Source: Acidobacteriota bacterium (GTDB taxonomy: Bacteria > Acidobacteriota > Vicinamibacteria > Vicinamibacterales > 2-12-FULL-66-21). From it: DNA of 39,102 bases. The DNA is taken from contig JABFWM010000146.1 in NCBI GenBank assembly GCA_013362195.1, forward strand, positions 1 to 39,102. The letters are read 5' to 3'. Both the position numbers and the translations under genes were made by a program. The notes beneath the pieces were generated by a model. It was not told the DNA's origin. It did not search any database and saw nothing but the letters and a program-made list of their open reading frames with translations. Positions within the stretch are counted from its first letter, which is position 1, and each line of letters opens with the position of its first letter. Shown piece by piece: positions 15,377 through 23,102 of the stretch.

Positions 15377-16770
15377 GCGTCCTGCTGGCCGTAGCGGCAG
15401 GCGAGGCCGTGCAGCGCCCCCGCCAGAAACCAGTACTGGATGCCGATCTGCGCGACGAACGGCGTGAAGCTGACGATCATCGCGGCCGGGCCGAGTTCTG
15501 CGGCGAGCACCACGGCGGCGCACGTCGCCAGGCGCGGGTACCGCTCCGACCTCGTCAGCCTGAACTGCGAACGCGCGGTCGCGGCCAGCGCCCCGAGGTA
15601 GAGCGCAATCATCAGCACGCCGCCGTCGATCATCCAGCCCGTGAACTGGATCTCCGCCCAGATCGGCGGCACGTTCGGGTTCGCGAATCCGAAATACCCC
15701 GACGTCATCCCCCACCGGCCAAGACCGGCGCCGAACGGGTACTCGTAGAGCATTTCCGAGAACGTGTACTGCAGCTGCGCGCCGCGCGCCTTCTGATAGA
15801 CCGCAATCGGATCGTCGGCGAACAACGAGTGGAACCGCTCCGAGATGCTGGCGCCGCCGAGCGTGAGCGCCAGCGAAAAGCTGAACACCACGACGCCCAC
15901 GGCCAGTAGGGTGAACTGAGAGAATCGTGCGCCGCGTCCCTGGCGCAGGAGCGCAAGCGCGTAAACGACGAGCATCAGCACGGCGACGACGAGGCTGATG
16001 CGCACCTGACTCAGGTAGATCGCAGCGAACCCGCAGCCGGCGAGCGCGAGCGACAGCACGCGCTTCCACGCGGCAACCGGACTGACCGTGAAGATGAGGC
16101 CGAGCAAAGCGGCGAACATCGCCGGGCCGGCCACCGCGCCCGGCGTATCGAACAGTCCAGGCGGGCGCACGATCTGCTGTCCATTGGCGCCGGTGTAGGT
16201 CACTGCGCCGAGTCCGAGCGTGGACTGTGTGACCACGCGCGAAAATTCCTGCGGCAGCCAGCGCCCCGGATCGTACACCTGCAGCACACCGACGACGGCG
16301 TTCGCGCCGGAGCAGAGCAGCAGGAGCCAGAACAGCCGCGCCATCTGCTCCGGCGACCGCACGAATCGCGGCGCCCAGAAGAGCGGCGCGATCACCGCGA
16401 GGTACACCCCGATCTGCGCGACCCCCGCCGTCAACGTCACGGTCTGCGGATGGAACAGCATCACGCCGAGCAGCGCGAGCACCGCGGCGACCCACGGCTG
16501 CGTGCGCGAGCGCGGCGGCGATGACGGTTCGAGCTGATGCCACGCGAGCGCCATCAGGCTGATCGCGAAGGCACTGAATCGGATCGGCAGGCGGAACGGC
16601 TGCGTGCCCGGAAGATACAGCAGGGCGGGCAGCGCCGTCTGGCTGATGACGAACACTTCCGCGAATCCCCAGGGAATCCGCGCCGCCGCCGCCGGCGCGA
16701 TCGCCGCCGTTGGCGCGCTATGCGCCAGCGGCACGGACCAGGGCGCGGTCTCGGGAGGTCTCGTAGACAT
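15373..16770 (-). CDS. O-antigen ligase/polymerase family membrane protein (Wzy/WaaL-like)
   Basis: A 465-residue integral membrane protein with about 10-12 hydrophobic segments, for example VLALLGVMLFHPQTVTLTAG and LSLALAGCGFAAIYLS. The large periplasmic loop (TLGGASISERFHSLFADDPI, then the MLYEYPFGAGLGRWG stretch) contains the RF..LF and P.GxGxG.. pattern of Wzy_C/O-antigen ligase proteins. It would either polymerise lipid-linked repeat units (Wzy) or transfer glycan to an acceptor (WaaL). As the only such gene in a locus with Wza-like export, polymerase is favoured. The ATG at 16770 overlaps the upstream GT gene by 53 nt, and a GTG near 16733 would reduce the overlap to about 16 nt. Confidence 0.85.
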   Translation of the reverse strand: MSTRPPETAPWSVPLAHSAPTAAIAPAAAARIPWGFAEVFVISQTALPALLYLPGTQPFRLPIRFSAFAISLMALAWHQLEPSSPPRSRTQPWVAAVLALLGVMLFHPQTVTLTAGVAQIGVYLAVIAPLFWAPRFVRSPEQMARLFWLLLLCSGANAVVGVLQVYDPGRWLPQEFSRVVTQSTLGLGAVTYTGANGQQIVRPPGLFDTPGAVAGPAMFAALLGLIFTVSPVAAWKRVLSLALAGCGFAAIYLSQVRISLVVAVLMLVVYALALLRQGRGARFSQFTLLAVGVVVFSFSLALTLGGASISERFHSLFADDPIAVYQKARGAQLQYTFSEMLYEYPFGAGLGRWGMTSGYFGFANPNVPPIWAEIQFTGWMIDGGVLMIALYLGALAATARSQFRLTRSERYPRLATCAAVVLAAELGPAAMIVSFTPFVAQIGIQYWFLAGALHGLACRYGQQDA

Positions 16771-17950
16771 GAATGAAGCGGCGGGTGAACGCGTCGGGAT
16801 CGAACAGCCGGATCGCGGTGGCGCGGGCCGCGGCGCCGAGACGCTGACGGAGCGAGGCGTCTCGCGCGAGCGACGCGATGCACCGGCTGAGGCCCTCGAC
16901 GTCGCCCGGCGCGTGCGTCACGGCATCGACACCGTCCGTGACGAGTTCCTCCGCGCCGCCGGCCGCGCTCACGACCACGGCGCGGGCCGAGGCCATGCCT
17001 TCGGCAATGACGAGGCCGAACGGCTCGGGCTGCGTGCTCGCGTGCACGACGATGTCGAGCGCGCGCATCGCCGCCGCGGGTCGATCGATGAACCCGGTGA
17101 GGCCGACGCGTCCCGTCAGCCCGAGCGCGGCGACCTGCCGTTCGAGATCGGCGCGGCTGTACTGACTGCCGGTCGTGTCGTAGAGCGCGTCGCCGATGAC
17201 GTAGCCGCGAACGGCGACGTCGGACGGCAACGCGCGCAGCGCGCGCAGGAACGTGTCGTGCCCTTTCCAGCGGCCGAACGTCGAGACCAGGCCCACCCGG
17301 ACGGTGCCGGGCGGCGCCGCGTTCAGGGCGGCCCGTTCATCGAGATCCACGCCATCGCCGGCGGGCGCGAACACCGCCGCATCGACGGCGTTGTAGATCG
17401 TCGTGACCGGCGCGTCGGGCCCGATCGTCGCCCTCACGTCGGCGGCCACGCTGCGCGAGTTCGCGACGATCGCGGCGCACCGCGGCGCATAGCGGCGCAG
17501 CAGCGCGCCGCTGATCGGCCGCGTGCCGATGTATTCGTGCAGGTGCCAGACCAGCGGCGTGCCGGCCGGGACCGCACGGGCGCCCAGCACGTGCAGCTTG
17601 AAGCCGTTGGTGTGCACCACGTCGGGGCGAAGCGCGTCGAGCCGCTGCGCGAGCCGCCGCGAGTAGAGCGCGGACCCGCCCGCAGCGAGCAGCAGCGATG
17701 CGCCGCGTCCGGCCAGGGCCGCGGCCCCGCGCGCCGATTGTTCGCCGAGACGGGACAGCCGCGCCGGCAGCGGCAGCACGTGCACGGCAACCCCGACGTC
17801 GCGCGCCGCCGACGCAAGCGGACCCTCGCGCGGGACGACCAGATCCAGCGCCCAGTCCGGCGCCAGGCGCCGGAGGCCGCGCAGCAGCGTGAGCAGGCTC
17901 ACTTCGGAGCCGCCCGCTTCCGCGGAGACGCTGAGAAACGCGATGCGCAT
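16718..17950 (-). CDS. GT4 glycosyltransferase
   Basis: A 410-residue GT-B enzyme beginning MRIAFLSVSAEAGGSEVSLL with the GGSE loop. VHTNGFKLHVLG and WHLHEYIGTRPISG are typical acceptor-side loops, and VRVGLVSTFGRWKGHDTFLR begins the donor domain. QPEPFGLVIAEGMASARAVV carries EX7E. The start lies 7 bp after the methyltransferase stop. The 3' end overlaps the polymerase start by 53 nt, encoding the last 17 residues or so (HVYETSRDRALVRAAGA). Role in repeat-unit assembly inferred from context. Confidence 0.87.
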   Translation of the reverse strand: MRIAFLSVSAEAGGSEVSLLTLLRGLRRLAPDWALDLVVPREGPLASAARDVGVAVHVLPLPARLSRLGEQSARGAAALAGRGASLLLAAGGSALYSRRLAQRLDALRPDVVHTNGFKLHVLGARAVPAGTPLVWHLHEYIGTRPISGALLRRYAPRCAAIVANSRSVAADVRATIGPDAPVTTIYNAVDAAVFAPAGDGVDLDERAALNAAPPGTVRVGLVSTFGRWKGHDTFLRALRALPSDVAVRGYVIGDALYDTTGSQYSRADLERQVAALGLTGRVGLTGFIDRPAAAMRALDIVVHASTQPEPFGLVIAEGMASARAVVVSAAGGAEELVTDGVDAVTHAPGDVEGLSRCIASLARDASLRQRLGAAARATAIRLFDPDAFTRRFIHVYETSRDRALVRAAGA

Positions 17951-17957
17951 GCGATGG

Positions 17958-18620
17958 CTAGCGGCGCGCGATCAGCATCAGGTTGTCGGAAAGGCGCTGC
18001 GGCGCGAGCCGCGCGAGCGCCGCGGGGTAGTGCCACGGCGTCAGCGGCACGCGTCCGTGGCCGGTGTACTCGATCGCCTCGTCGCGAAGGCCGCATTCCC
18101 TCGCGATCCGCACGAGATCCACCGCGAGGAGCGCGGTGCGATGCGCAGGATAGTCGCCGTCCTGGAACGCCGCGAAACGCCCCCTGGCGACGAGCGTCAA
18201 CACGCTGAGCGCGCTGAGTTGATTCGGCGTGGTGACGATCACCCAGCCGCGCGGCTTGACGACCCGCGCGAGTTCGCGGACCAGCGCACGGGGATTCTCG
18301 AGGTGCTCGACCACTTCGACGGCGGCGGCCACGTCAACGCTCGCGTCGGCGATCGGCAGCGGCGCGGCGTCGAGATCCGCCGTCCGCAGATCGAGATCGA
18401 CGGGCAATCCTTCGTAACGGACCGCGTCGATGCCGATGCACGTGGCGAAGCGATCGCGGACGCGCGACCACAGCTCGCCGGTGCCGCAGCCCACGTCGGC
18501 AAGCGTGCCGTGCGTGTCGCGCTCGGCCAGCAGCCGCGCGACGGCGTCGTAGATGGGGCCATCGCTTCGGCCCAGGCTCTGGCGGGCGCGGCGCTCCAGC
18601 TCCGCCGGGACGGCGATCAT
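17958..18620 (-). CDS. Class I SAM-dependent methyltransferase
   Basis: A 220-residue methyltransferase. Motif I is LADVGCGTGELWSRV (40-54), followed by CIGIDAVRYEG, DASVDVAAAVEVVEHLENPR (the motif II EVLEH form) and KPRGWVIVTTPNQLS. This is the Methyltransf_11-type layout found in polysaccharide loci, where it methylates sugars. The ATG at 18620 overlaps the upstream GT4 stop as ATGA. A longer reading of the frame to 19457 is out of register with the GT4 gene and is rejected. Confidence 0.85.
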   Translation of the reverse strand: MIAVPAELERRARQSLGRSDGPIYDAVARLLAERDTHGTLADVGCGTGELWSRVRDRFATCIGIDAVRYEGLPVDLDLRTADLDAAPLPIADASVDVAAAVEVVEHLENPRALVRELARVVKPRGWVIVTTPNQLSALSVLTLVARGRFAAFQDGDYPAHRTALLAVDLVRIARECGLRDEAIEYTGHGRVPLTPWHYPAALARLAPQRLSDNLMLIARR

Positions 18621-19753
18621 GCGACGGATACCGCCGAGACCTGCGCCCGGACGATCGCGCACATCTCGCGCAGGCGTGCCTCGGGATCGCTCACCTGCTG
18701 CGCATGCGACGGGCCGGCCGCGCCGAGCGCCAGGCGCGCGGCGCGGTTGTCGATCAGCTGCTGCAACGCCTCGGCGAGCGCGGCCTCCCCCGGCTCGCGC
18801 AGCAGCACGCCGCAGTGGCGATCGACGATCTCCGTCGCGCCGCCGATACCGGTGGTCACGACCGGCACGCCCGCATAGAGCGCCTCGACGAACGCGATCC
18901 CGAACGGCTCGGGCGCGGTGTTCGGCTGGCAGTGAATGTCGGCGGCCGCGATGAGCCGCCGCACGTCGGCGCGGTCGCCAACGAACCGGATGCGCGCGCC
19001 GAGCGCGGGATCGGCGGCGAGCTGGTGCAGTTCCGCGAGGTACTGCGCTTCGTGCGGACGCTGCGGCGCGCCGGCAATCCAGATCGCGAAATCGCCGCGC
19101 AGCCGCATCGCCGCGCGCAGCAGGACGTGATGGCCCTTGTAGCGTTCGAGCCGGCTCGCCAGCACGATCGCGGTCGTCCGCTCCGTCGCGCCGGCGGACG
19201 CGCGGACGCGGCGGCGCTCTTCGCCGCGGAGCGGCGGATTGGGCAGCACCGGCGGATAGATCACGTCGCGCGGCACCTCCGGCGTCCATCGCCGGACCGC
19301 TTCGGCGGTGAAATGGCTGTTGCAGATGAAGCGATCGGGGGGATGCCGGTGCACCTTGCGCTCGGGCCACGCGTCGGGCTGCGGCAGGTCGTGCACCCAC
19401 ATGAACAGCGGACGGCGCGCCTGACGCACGACCGGCGCCGCGAGCGCGCAGGGCCATGGCGCGTGGCAGATGACGACGTCGTAGGTCGTGGAGGCGAGCA
19501 CCCGGCGCAGCGCTCGGCGCGCGCGCCAGACCGACGCCGGCCGGCTGAAACGCACCGCGCCGAGCACGCGCGGGTCGGCGCCGCGTTCCCGCAGCTCCCT
19601 CGCCACCCGGCCGTCGAAGCAGAGCGCGAAGTCGTGCGCGCAGTCCTCCGGCTGCTGCGCGTCGGCAATGCCGAGCAGCATCCGCTCGACGCCGCCGAAC
19701 AGATTGCCGGCGGCCACATGGAGCACGCGCACGCTGCCAGACGGTGGGTACAT
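18617..19753 (-). CDS. GT4 glycosyltransferase
   Basis: A 378-residue GT-B enzyme: VRVLHVAAGNLFGGVERMLL with the GGVE loop, FMWVHDLPQPDAW, and FICNSHFTAEAVRRW (acceptor-domain conserved CNS). TAIVLASRLERYKGHHVLLR starts the donor domain, and APEPFGIAFVEALYAGVPVV holds EX7E. Together with the gene at 17 kb it resembles GT4 enzymes next to Wza-type exporters. It starts 7 bp downstream of the export protein gene and may be the first glycosyltransferase translated from the operon. Confidence 0.87.
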   Translation of the reverse strand: MYPPSGSVRVLHVAAGNLFGGVERMLLGIADAQQPEDCAHDFALCFDGRVARELRERGADPRVLGAVRFSRPASVWRARRALRRVLASTTYDVVICHAPWPCALAAPVVRQARRPLFMWVHDLPQPDAWPERKVHRHPPDRFICNSHFTAEAVRRWTPEVPRDVIYPPVLPNPPLRGEERRRVRASAGATERTTAIVLASRLERYKGHHVLLRAAMRLRGDFAIWIAGAPQRPHEAQYLAELHQLAADPALGARIRFVGDRADVRRLIAAADIHCQPNTAPEPFGIAFVEALYAGVPVVTTGIGGATEIVDRHCGVLLREPGEAALAEALQQLIDNRAARLALGAAGPSHAQQVSDPEARLREMCAIVRAQVSAVSVA

Positions 19754-19760
19754 GGCGCGC

Positions 19761-20579
19761 CTACAGAATCCGCTGCGGAACCTTGATCGTATCGTTCGGC
19801 AACACCGGATCGGTCAGCCTGACGCGGATCCGCTGCAGCTTGCCGTCGACGATGCGTTCGATGGTGATGCGGCTGGTCGCCGCACGTTCGGTCGCGCCGC
19901 CGGCGAGCGACAGGGCCCGCTCGACGGTCAGGCCATCCTCATAGACGATCGGACCGGTCTGACGGACGTAGCCGAGCACGAACACCGTCTCCGCTTTCGG
20001 CACGAAGATCGTATCGCGATCCTGCAGCGTGATCGCCTGCGCGCGGCCCGACTCGAGGTCGCGGCGGGGCACCCGGATCTGCTGCGCGGCCGCCTCGGTT
20101 CCGGCGGCCGCCCCGGGCGGAGATCCATAACGCGTGATCACGACGTAAGACCCCGCATCCGGCGTCATGGATCCGGCCTGGGCGAGCACCGACATGATCG
20201 AGACGTTGCCTTCGAGCTTGAACTCGCCGGGCGCGCGCACCATGCCCTGCACGGTCACGGTCTTGCTGCGGTATTTGACGATCTCGACGCTGACCGACGG
20301 GTTGACGAAGAGTCCCTTCGAGAGCCGCTGCTTGAGGTCGACTTCGAGCGCGCGCGTCGTCTGGCCGGCGGCCTTGACCCGTCCGATGTAGGGGCAATCG
20401 ATCGTCCCGTCATCGTCGACCGTGACGCCGGCGCGCGAGGCATCGGGTTCGCCGAAGACGGTGACGTTCAGGACGTCCTGCGCGCCAATGACGTATTCGG
20501 CGGTTGGACCGGCCTGCGGCCGCTGGGCGGGCGCGGCCTGAGCCGCCAGCAGGAGCAGCGCAACAATCGTCATCGTCAT
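19761..20579 (-). CDS. Polysaccharide export protein, Wza-like (Poly_export + SLBB)
   Basis: A 272-residue exported protein. A short signal sequence (TIVALLLLAAQAAPAQ) lacks the lipobox Cys of E. coli Wza. The Poly_export domain (about 27-105) contains YVIGAQDVLNVTVFGEPD and LFVNPSVSVEIVKYRSK. A first SLBB domain (about 107-165) has VTVQGMVRAPGEFKLEGNVS. A second SLBB-like unit begins VFVLGYVRQTGPIVYEDGL. Such proteins form the outer-membrane/periplasmic conduit for capsular or exopolysaccharide. It is shorter than Wza (about 380), so it likely works with the barrel protein encoded just upstream. The ATG at 20579 shares one base with that gene's TAA; a second ATG is at 20573. Confidence 0.9.
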   Translation of the reverse strand: MTMTIVALLLLAAQAAPAQRPQAGPTAEYVIGAQDVLNVTVFGEPDASRAGVTVDDDGTIDCPYIGRVKAAGQTTRALEVDLKQRLSKGLFVNPSVSVEIVKYRSKTVTVQGMVRAPGEFKLEGNVSIMSVLAQAGSMTPDAGSYVVITRYGSPPGAAAGTEAAAQQIRVPRRDLESGRAQAITLQDRDTIFVPKAETVFVLGYVRQTGPIVYEDGLTVERALSLAGGATERAATSRITIERIVDGKLQRIRVRLTDPVLPNDTIKVPQRIL

Positions 20580-21784
20580 TACGAAGTCCCCCAGGTCAAT
20601 GACGCCAGCACGCGGCGGTTGCGGAACTCGCGGTCGGCGGAGCGCTCGGATTCGCGGCGCACCGATTCGAGGTTGACGCCGAGGCGTGCATGATCGCCGA
20701 ATCGATAGCCGATGCCGCCGCCCCATACGCGAGCGGTATCGGCGCCGGCGAGCGCGGCCGCGCCGCGGTACTGCATCACGTTCCGCCCGGCCGTGCCCCG
20801 CACGTCGAATGGGCCAGCCACGACGGTCGTCCAGGTGACGGTGCCGCCATTCGCGAGGTAATACGGCGTCGACGGATCGTACGAGTACTGCACGTCGCGG
20901 GTATACGCGCCCTGCAGCTGGTGCCGCCCGTAGATGGTTGCGCCGATCGCCACCGACGCGACGAACCCCGAATAGTCCGGCAGGGCGGGATTGAGCGCAT
21001 CGAAGCGGCGATAGCCGAACGCGGCGGTCCCGGTCAGCAGGCCGGTGGGACTGAAGGTCAGCGTCGGCGCGACGCGCCAGCTGTCGGAATCGCGGGCGGG
21101 CGACAGCTCGAAGCGCTGCTGATCGCGCTGCCCGATCACGCTGAACGTGGTGACAGGCGTCAGCGCCACCGCGAGGCCGCCTTCCATGCGATCCGTCCGC
21201 CCGTCGAAGCTCTGCTCGAGCGATACGCCGCGAAAGCTCGAGTCCGGCTCGTAGTTGATGCGGCTGCGGCGCAGGCTGAACAACACGCTGGTGCGCGAGG
21301 CGACGTCCAGCGAGAGCCCCACCGTGTCGGCGAGGTCGTGGTGCCGCGCGCGCTCGTCGACCTCGGTATTCAGGCGGCTGCGGGTGTTCGTCCCGGCCAC
21401 GGACGCGTAGGGACGCAGACGCCCGAGGTCGAGATCGGCGCGCACTTCGGCGGCGACGTTCGTGCCGCGCTCGCTCGCGTAGGTCTGGTAGTACACGTAC
21501 TCCGTGCCGGCGGTGGTCGAGAGATGCAGCCGGCGCACGCGAAACCCGACCGTCGCGCGCGGGTTGGCCGTGAACGTGAAATCCGATTTCGGATCGACCG
21601 GCTCGTTGAACACGTTGTCGTCGACGCCGACGTCCTTCATCGCGAACGCCGGCGTGATCGCCACCGGGCCGAGCACGATCGTCCCCGGGGGCACCTGCTC
21701 GGGCACGTTCTGCTGCGCGGAGGCGGCCCCGGCCGCGGCCAGCCATGCGACGACGGCGACGGCGCCTGACGCGGCGCGCGTCAT
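20579..21784 (-). CDS. Outer-membrane beta-barrel protein of the export system
   Basis: A 401-residue protein with a clear Sec signal peptide (basic MTRAA, then VAVVAWLAAAGAASA, cleavage near residue 23). The mature part is rich in alternating aromatic/hydrophobic and polar residues, such as GTEYVYYQTYAS, TTFSVIGQRDQQRFEL and WGGGIGYRFGDHARLGVNLE, typical of a 14-18-strand barrel of the BBP2/GfcD type. These are often encoded beside Poly_export proteins. It probably forms the outer-membrane channel or a Wza partner. ATGA overlap with the regulator upstream and TAATG overlap with the export protein downstream couple all three. Confidence 0.8.
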   Translation of the reverse strand: MTRAASGAVAVVAWLAAAGAASAQQNVPEQVPPGTIVLGPVAITPAFAMKDVGVDDNVFNEPVDPKSDFTFTANPRATVGFRVRRLHLSTTAGTEYVYYQTYASERGTNVAAEVRADLDLGRLRPYASVAGTNTRSRLNTEVDERARHHDLADTVGLSLDVASRTSVLFSLRRSRINYEPDSSFRGVSLEQSFDGRTDRMEGGLAVALTPVTTFSVIGQRDQQRFELSPARDSDSWRVAPTLTFSPTGLLTGTAAFGYRRFDALNPALPDYSGFVASVAIGATIYGRHQLQGAYTRDVQYSYDPSTPYYLANGGTVTWTTVVAGPFDVRGTAGRNVMQYRGAAALAGADTARVWGGGIGYRFGDHARLGVNLESVRRESERSADREFRNRRVLASLTWGTS

Positions 21785-22803
21785 GACGCCGCCGGCATCC
21801 CGCCGCGTCGTGAAATCCCGAGCTGCCGCGTCTTGCGATAGAGATTCGCGCGTTCGATCCCCAGCGTCCGCGCCGCGTCGCTCATCCGCCAGCGATGGCG
21901 CTCGAGCACCGCGGCGATGTAGTCGCGCTCGAACTGGCGGCGCGCTTCACGAAGGCTCACCTGCGGGGGAATGCGGGCGAACGCTCCGTCGATCGGGAGA
22001 TGCGCCAGCACGTCTTCCTGCCGCACCGTCCCGTTCGAGACCGAGCGCACGATCTTTTCGAGCACCGCACGCAGCTCGTCGAGGTTCCCCGTCCACGATG
22101 GCGCGGCGAGGACGGTCAGCGCTGCCTGGGTGAACGCGGGCGCGCCCGCGCCGCGCAACCCCGACGCGATGCGCGCCGTCAGTTCCGGAATGTCCTCCGC
22201 GCGCTCGCGGAGGCTTGGGATGGCAATCGTGATGTGCGAGAGGCGCCGGGCGAGGTCGGCGCGGACGTGGCCTTCGCGGACGTCGAGGCCAATCGACGCG
22301 GGCGCCTGCGCGATAAGGCGCGCACGAATCGCGACGCGCCGGCGGCCTGCCGTGACCTCGCGATCCCGCACGACGCGCGCAAGGCGCCGCTGGGCCGCGG
22401 CGGGCAGGTCGCCGATGTGCCGCAGATACAGGGTGCCGGCGCGCGCACGCAGGAGGGCCGCCGACGGACTCACGTGGTCGACGTCACGCTGCGCGTCGCC
22501 GCGCTGCGGCTCGCCGAACAGGTCGCGCTCGATCGCCGACGCATCCGCGCCGGCGCAATCGAGGGCGATGAAAGGCGTCCCGGGCCGGCTGCGGCCGTGA
22601 ATCGCCTGCGCGACGGCGTCGGCGTCGAGGCCGGCGTCCGCCGCGATCAGGACCGGCGCGTCGTTGCGCAGCGCCTCGGCAAAGGCGCCACGGGCGTGCT
22701 GGGCGGCCGCCGACGCCCCGGTCAGCGGCAGCGGCCACGCATCGCCGGCCGGCGGTCGCGGCGTGCGCCCGCGCGATGGCGGACGAGAACGTGAAGTACG
22801 CAT
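21781..22803 (-). CDS. Sigma-54 activator-like regulator with degenerate AAA+ motifs and Fis HTH
   Basis: A 340-residue protein built like the central plus DNA-binding domains of an NtrC-family activator, without a receiver domain. The Walker A region reads LIAADAGLDADAVA (52-65) instead of GESGTGKE. The Walker B site reads TLYLRHIGDLP (124-134), with the Asp-Glu pair replaced. The GAFTGA loop that contacts sigma-54 is absent. SWTGNLDELRAVLEK (236-250) is the retained sensor II region. The Fis-type helix-turn-helix (about 290-330, WRMSDAARTLGIERANLYRK) is intact. It therefore probably binds DNA but does not hydrolyse ATP or activate sigma-54. The ATG at 22803 was chosen because a promoter at 22906-22934 excludes starts at 22977 and 22956. 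Head gene of the operon. Confidence 0.83.
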   Translation of the reverse strand: MRTSRSRPPSRGRTPRPPAGDAWPLPLTGASAAAQHARGAFAEALRNDAPVLIAADAGLDADAVAQAIHGRSRPGTPFIALDCAGADASAIERDLFGEPQRGDAQRDVDHVSPSAALLRARAGTLYLRHIGDLPAAAQRRLARVVRDREVTAGRRRVAIRARLIAQAPASIGLDVREGHVRADLARRLSHITIAIPSLRERAEDIPELTARIASGLRGAGAPAFTQAALTVLAAPSWTGNLDELRAVLEKIVRSVSNGTVRQEDVLAHLPIDGAFARIPPQVSLREARRQFERDYIAAVLERHRWRMSDAARTLGIERANLYRKTRQLGISRRGGMPAAS

Positions 22804-22905
22804 GATGGTCGAGAGCGCCGGCCGCAGCTTCGCCCTGTCAGTCCCAGCGGGCGGCCGGGCCGAAAGGTGCGGCACTCGGAATGATGACGGGTGGAGAGCA
22901 CGGCA

Positions 22906-22934
22906 ATTGTCTCGCGCCTCAGCGGTTGTGTCAA
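22906..22934 (-). promoter_or_regulatory. Sigma-70-like promoter of the polysaccharide operon
   Basis: On the minus strand TTGACA (22934-22929) is followed after exactly 17 nt by GACAAT (22911-22906), a perfect -35 and a 4/6 -10. Transcription would start near 22899, giving a leader of roughly 95 nt before the regulator ATG at 22803. No sigma-54 -24/-12 element was seen here. Confidence 0.65.
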
Positions 22935-22943
22935 TAGCGACAC
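22928..22943. promoter_or_regulatory. Candidate operator: GTGTC-N6-GACAC inverted repeat
   Basis: A perfect inverted repeat, GTGTC (22928-22932), AATAGC, GACAC (22939-22943), overlaps the -35 hexamer. A further GACAC half-site lies at 22961-22965. Position over the -35 and upstream would suit repression or autoregulation, possibly by the Fis-type protein encoded just downstream. The binding protein is unknown. Confidence 0.5.
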
Positions 22944-23102
22944 GCAGGAGCGTCATATTCGACACACGGCCGTCCATTGCGGCCGCCCCGGCGCGACTCA
23001 GGTGAAGAGGGAATGGCTGCTGACATCAACAGCGACCGCTCTCTCGCGTGCACGTCAGCTCCCTCGCGCGCAACAAACGAAGGGTGGCGATGCTCGGTCG
23101 TA

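Larger units (their letters stand above)
22804..23102. other. Intergenic region between regulator and GT2 gene
   Basis: These 299 bases hold the operon promoter and inverted repeat on the regulator side. The remainder, toward 23103, shows no convincing gene, terminator hairpin or RNA element by eye. Upstream genes are on the same strand and could also read through. Confidence 0.5.

Noticed and set aside
22863..22977. Sigma-54 (-24/-12) promoter ahead of the decayed activator
   Set aside because: No TGGCAC-N5-TTGC element was found; TTGACA-N17-GACAAT fits a sigma-70-type promoter better.
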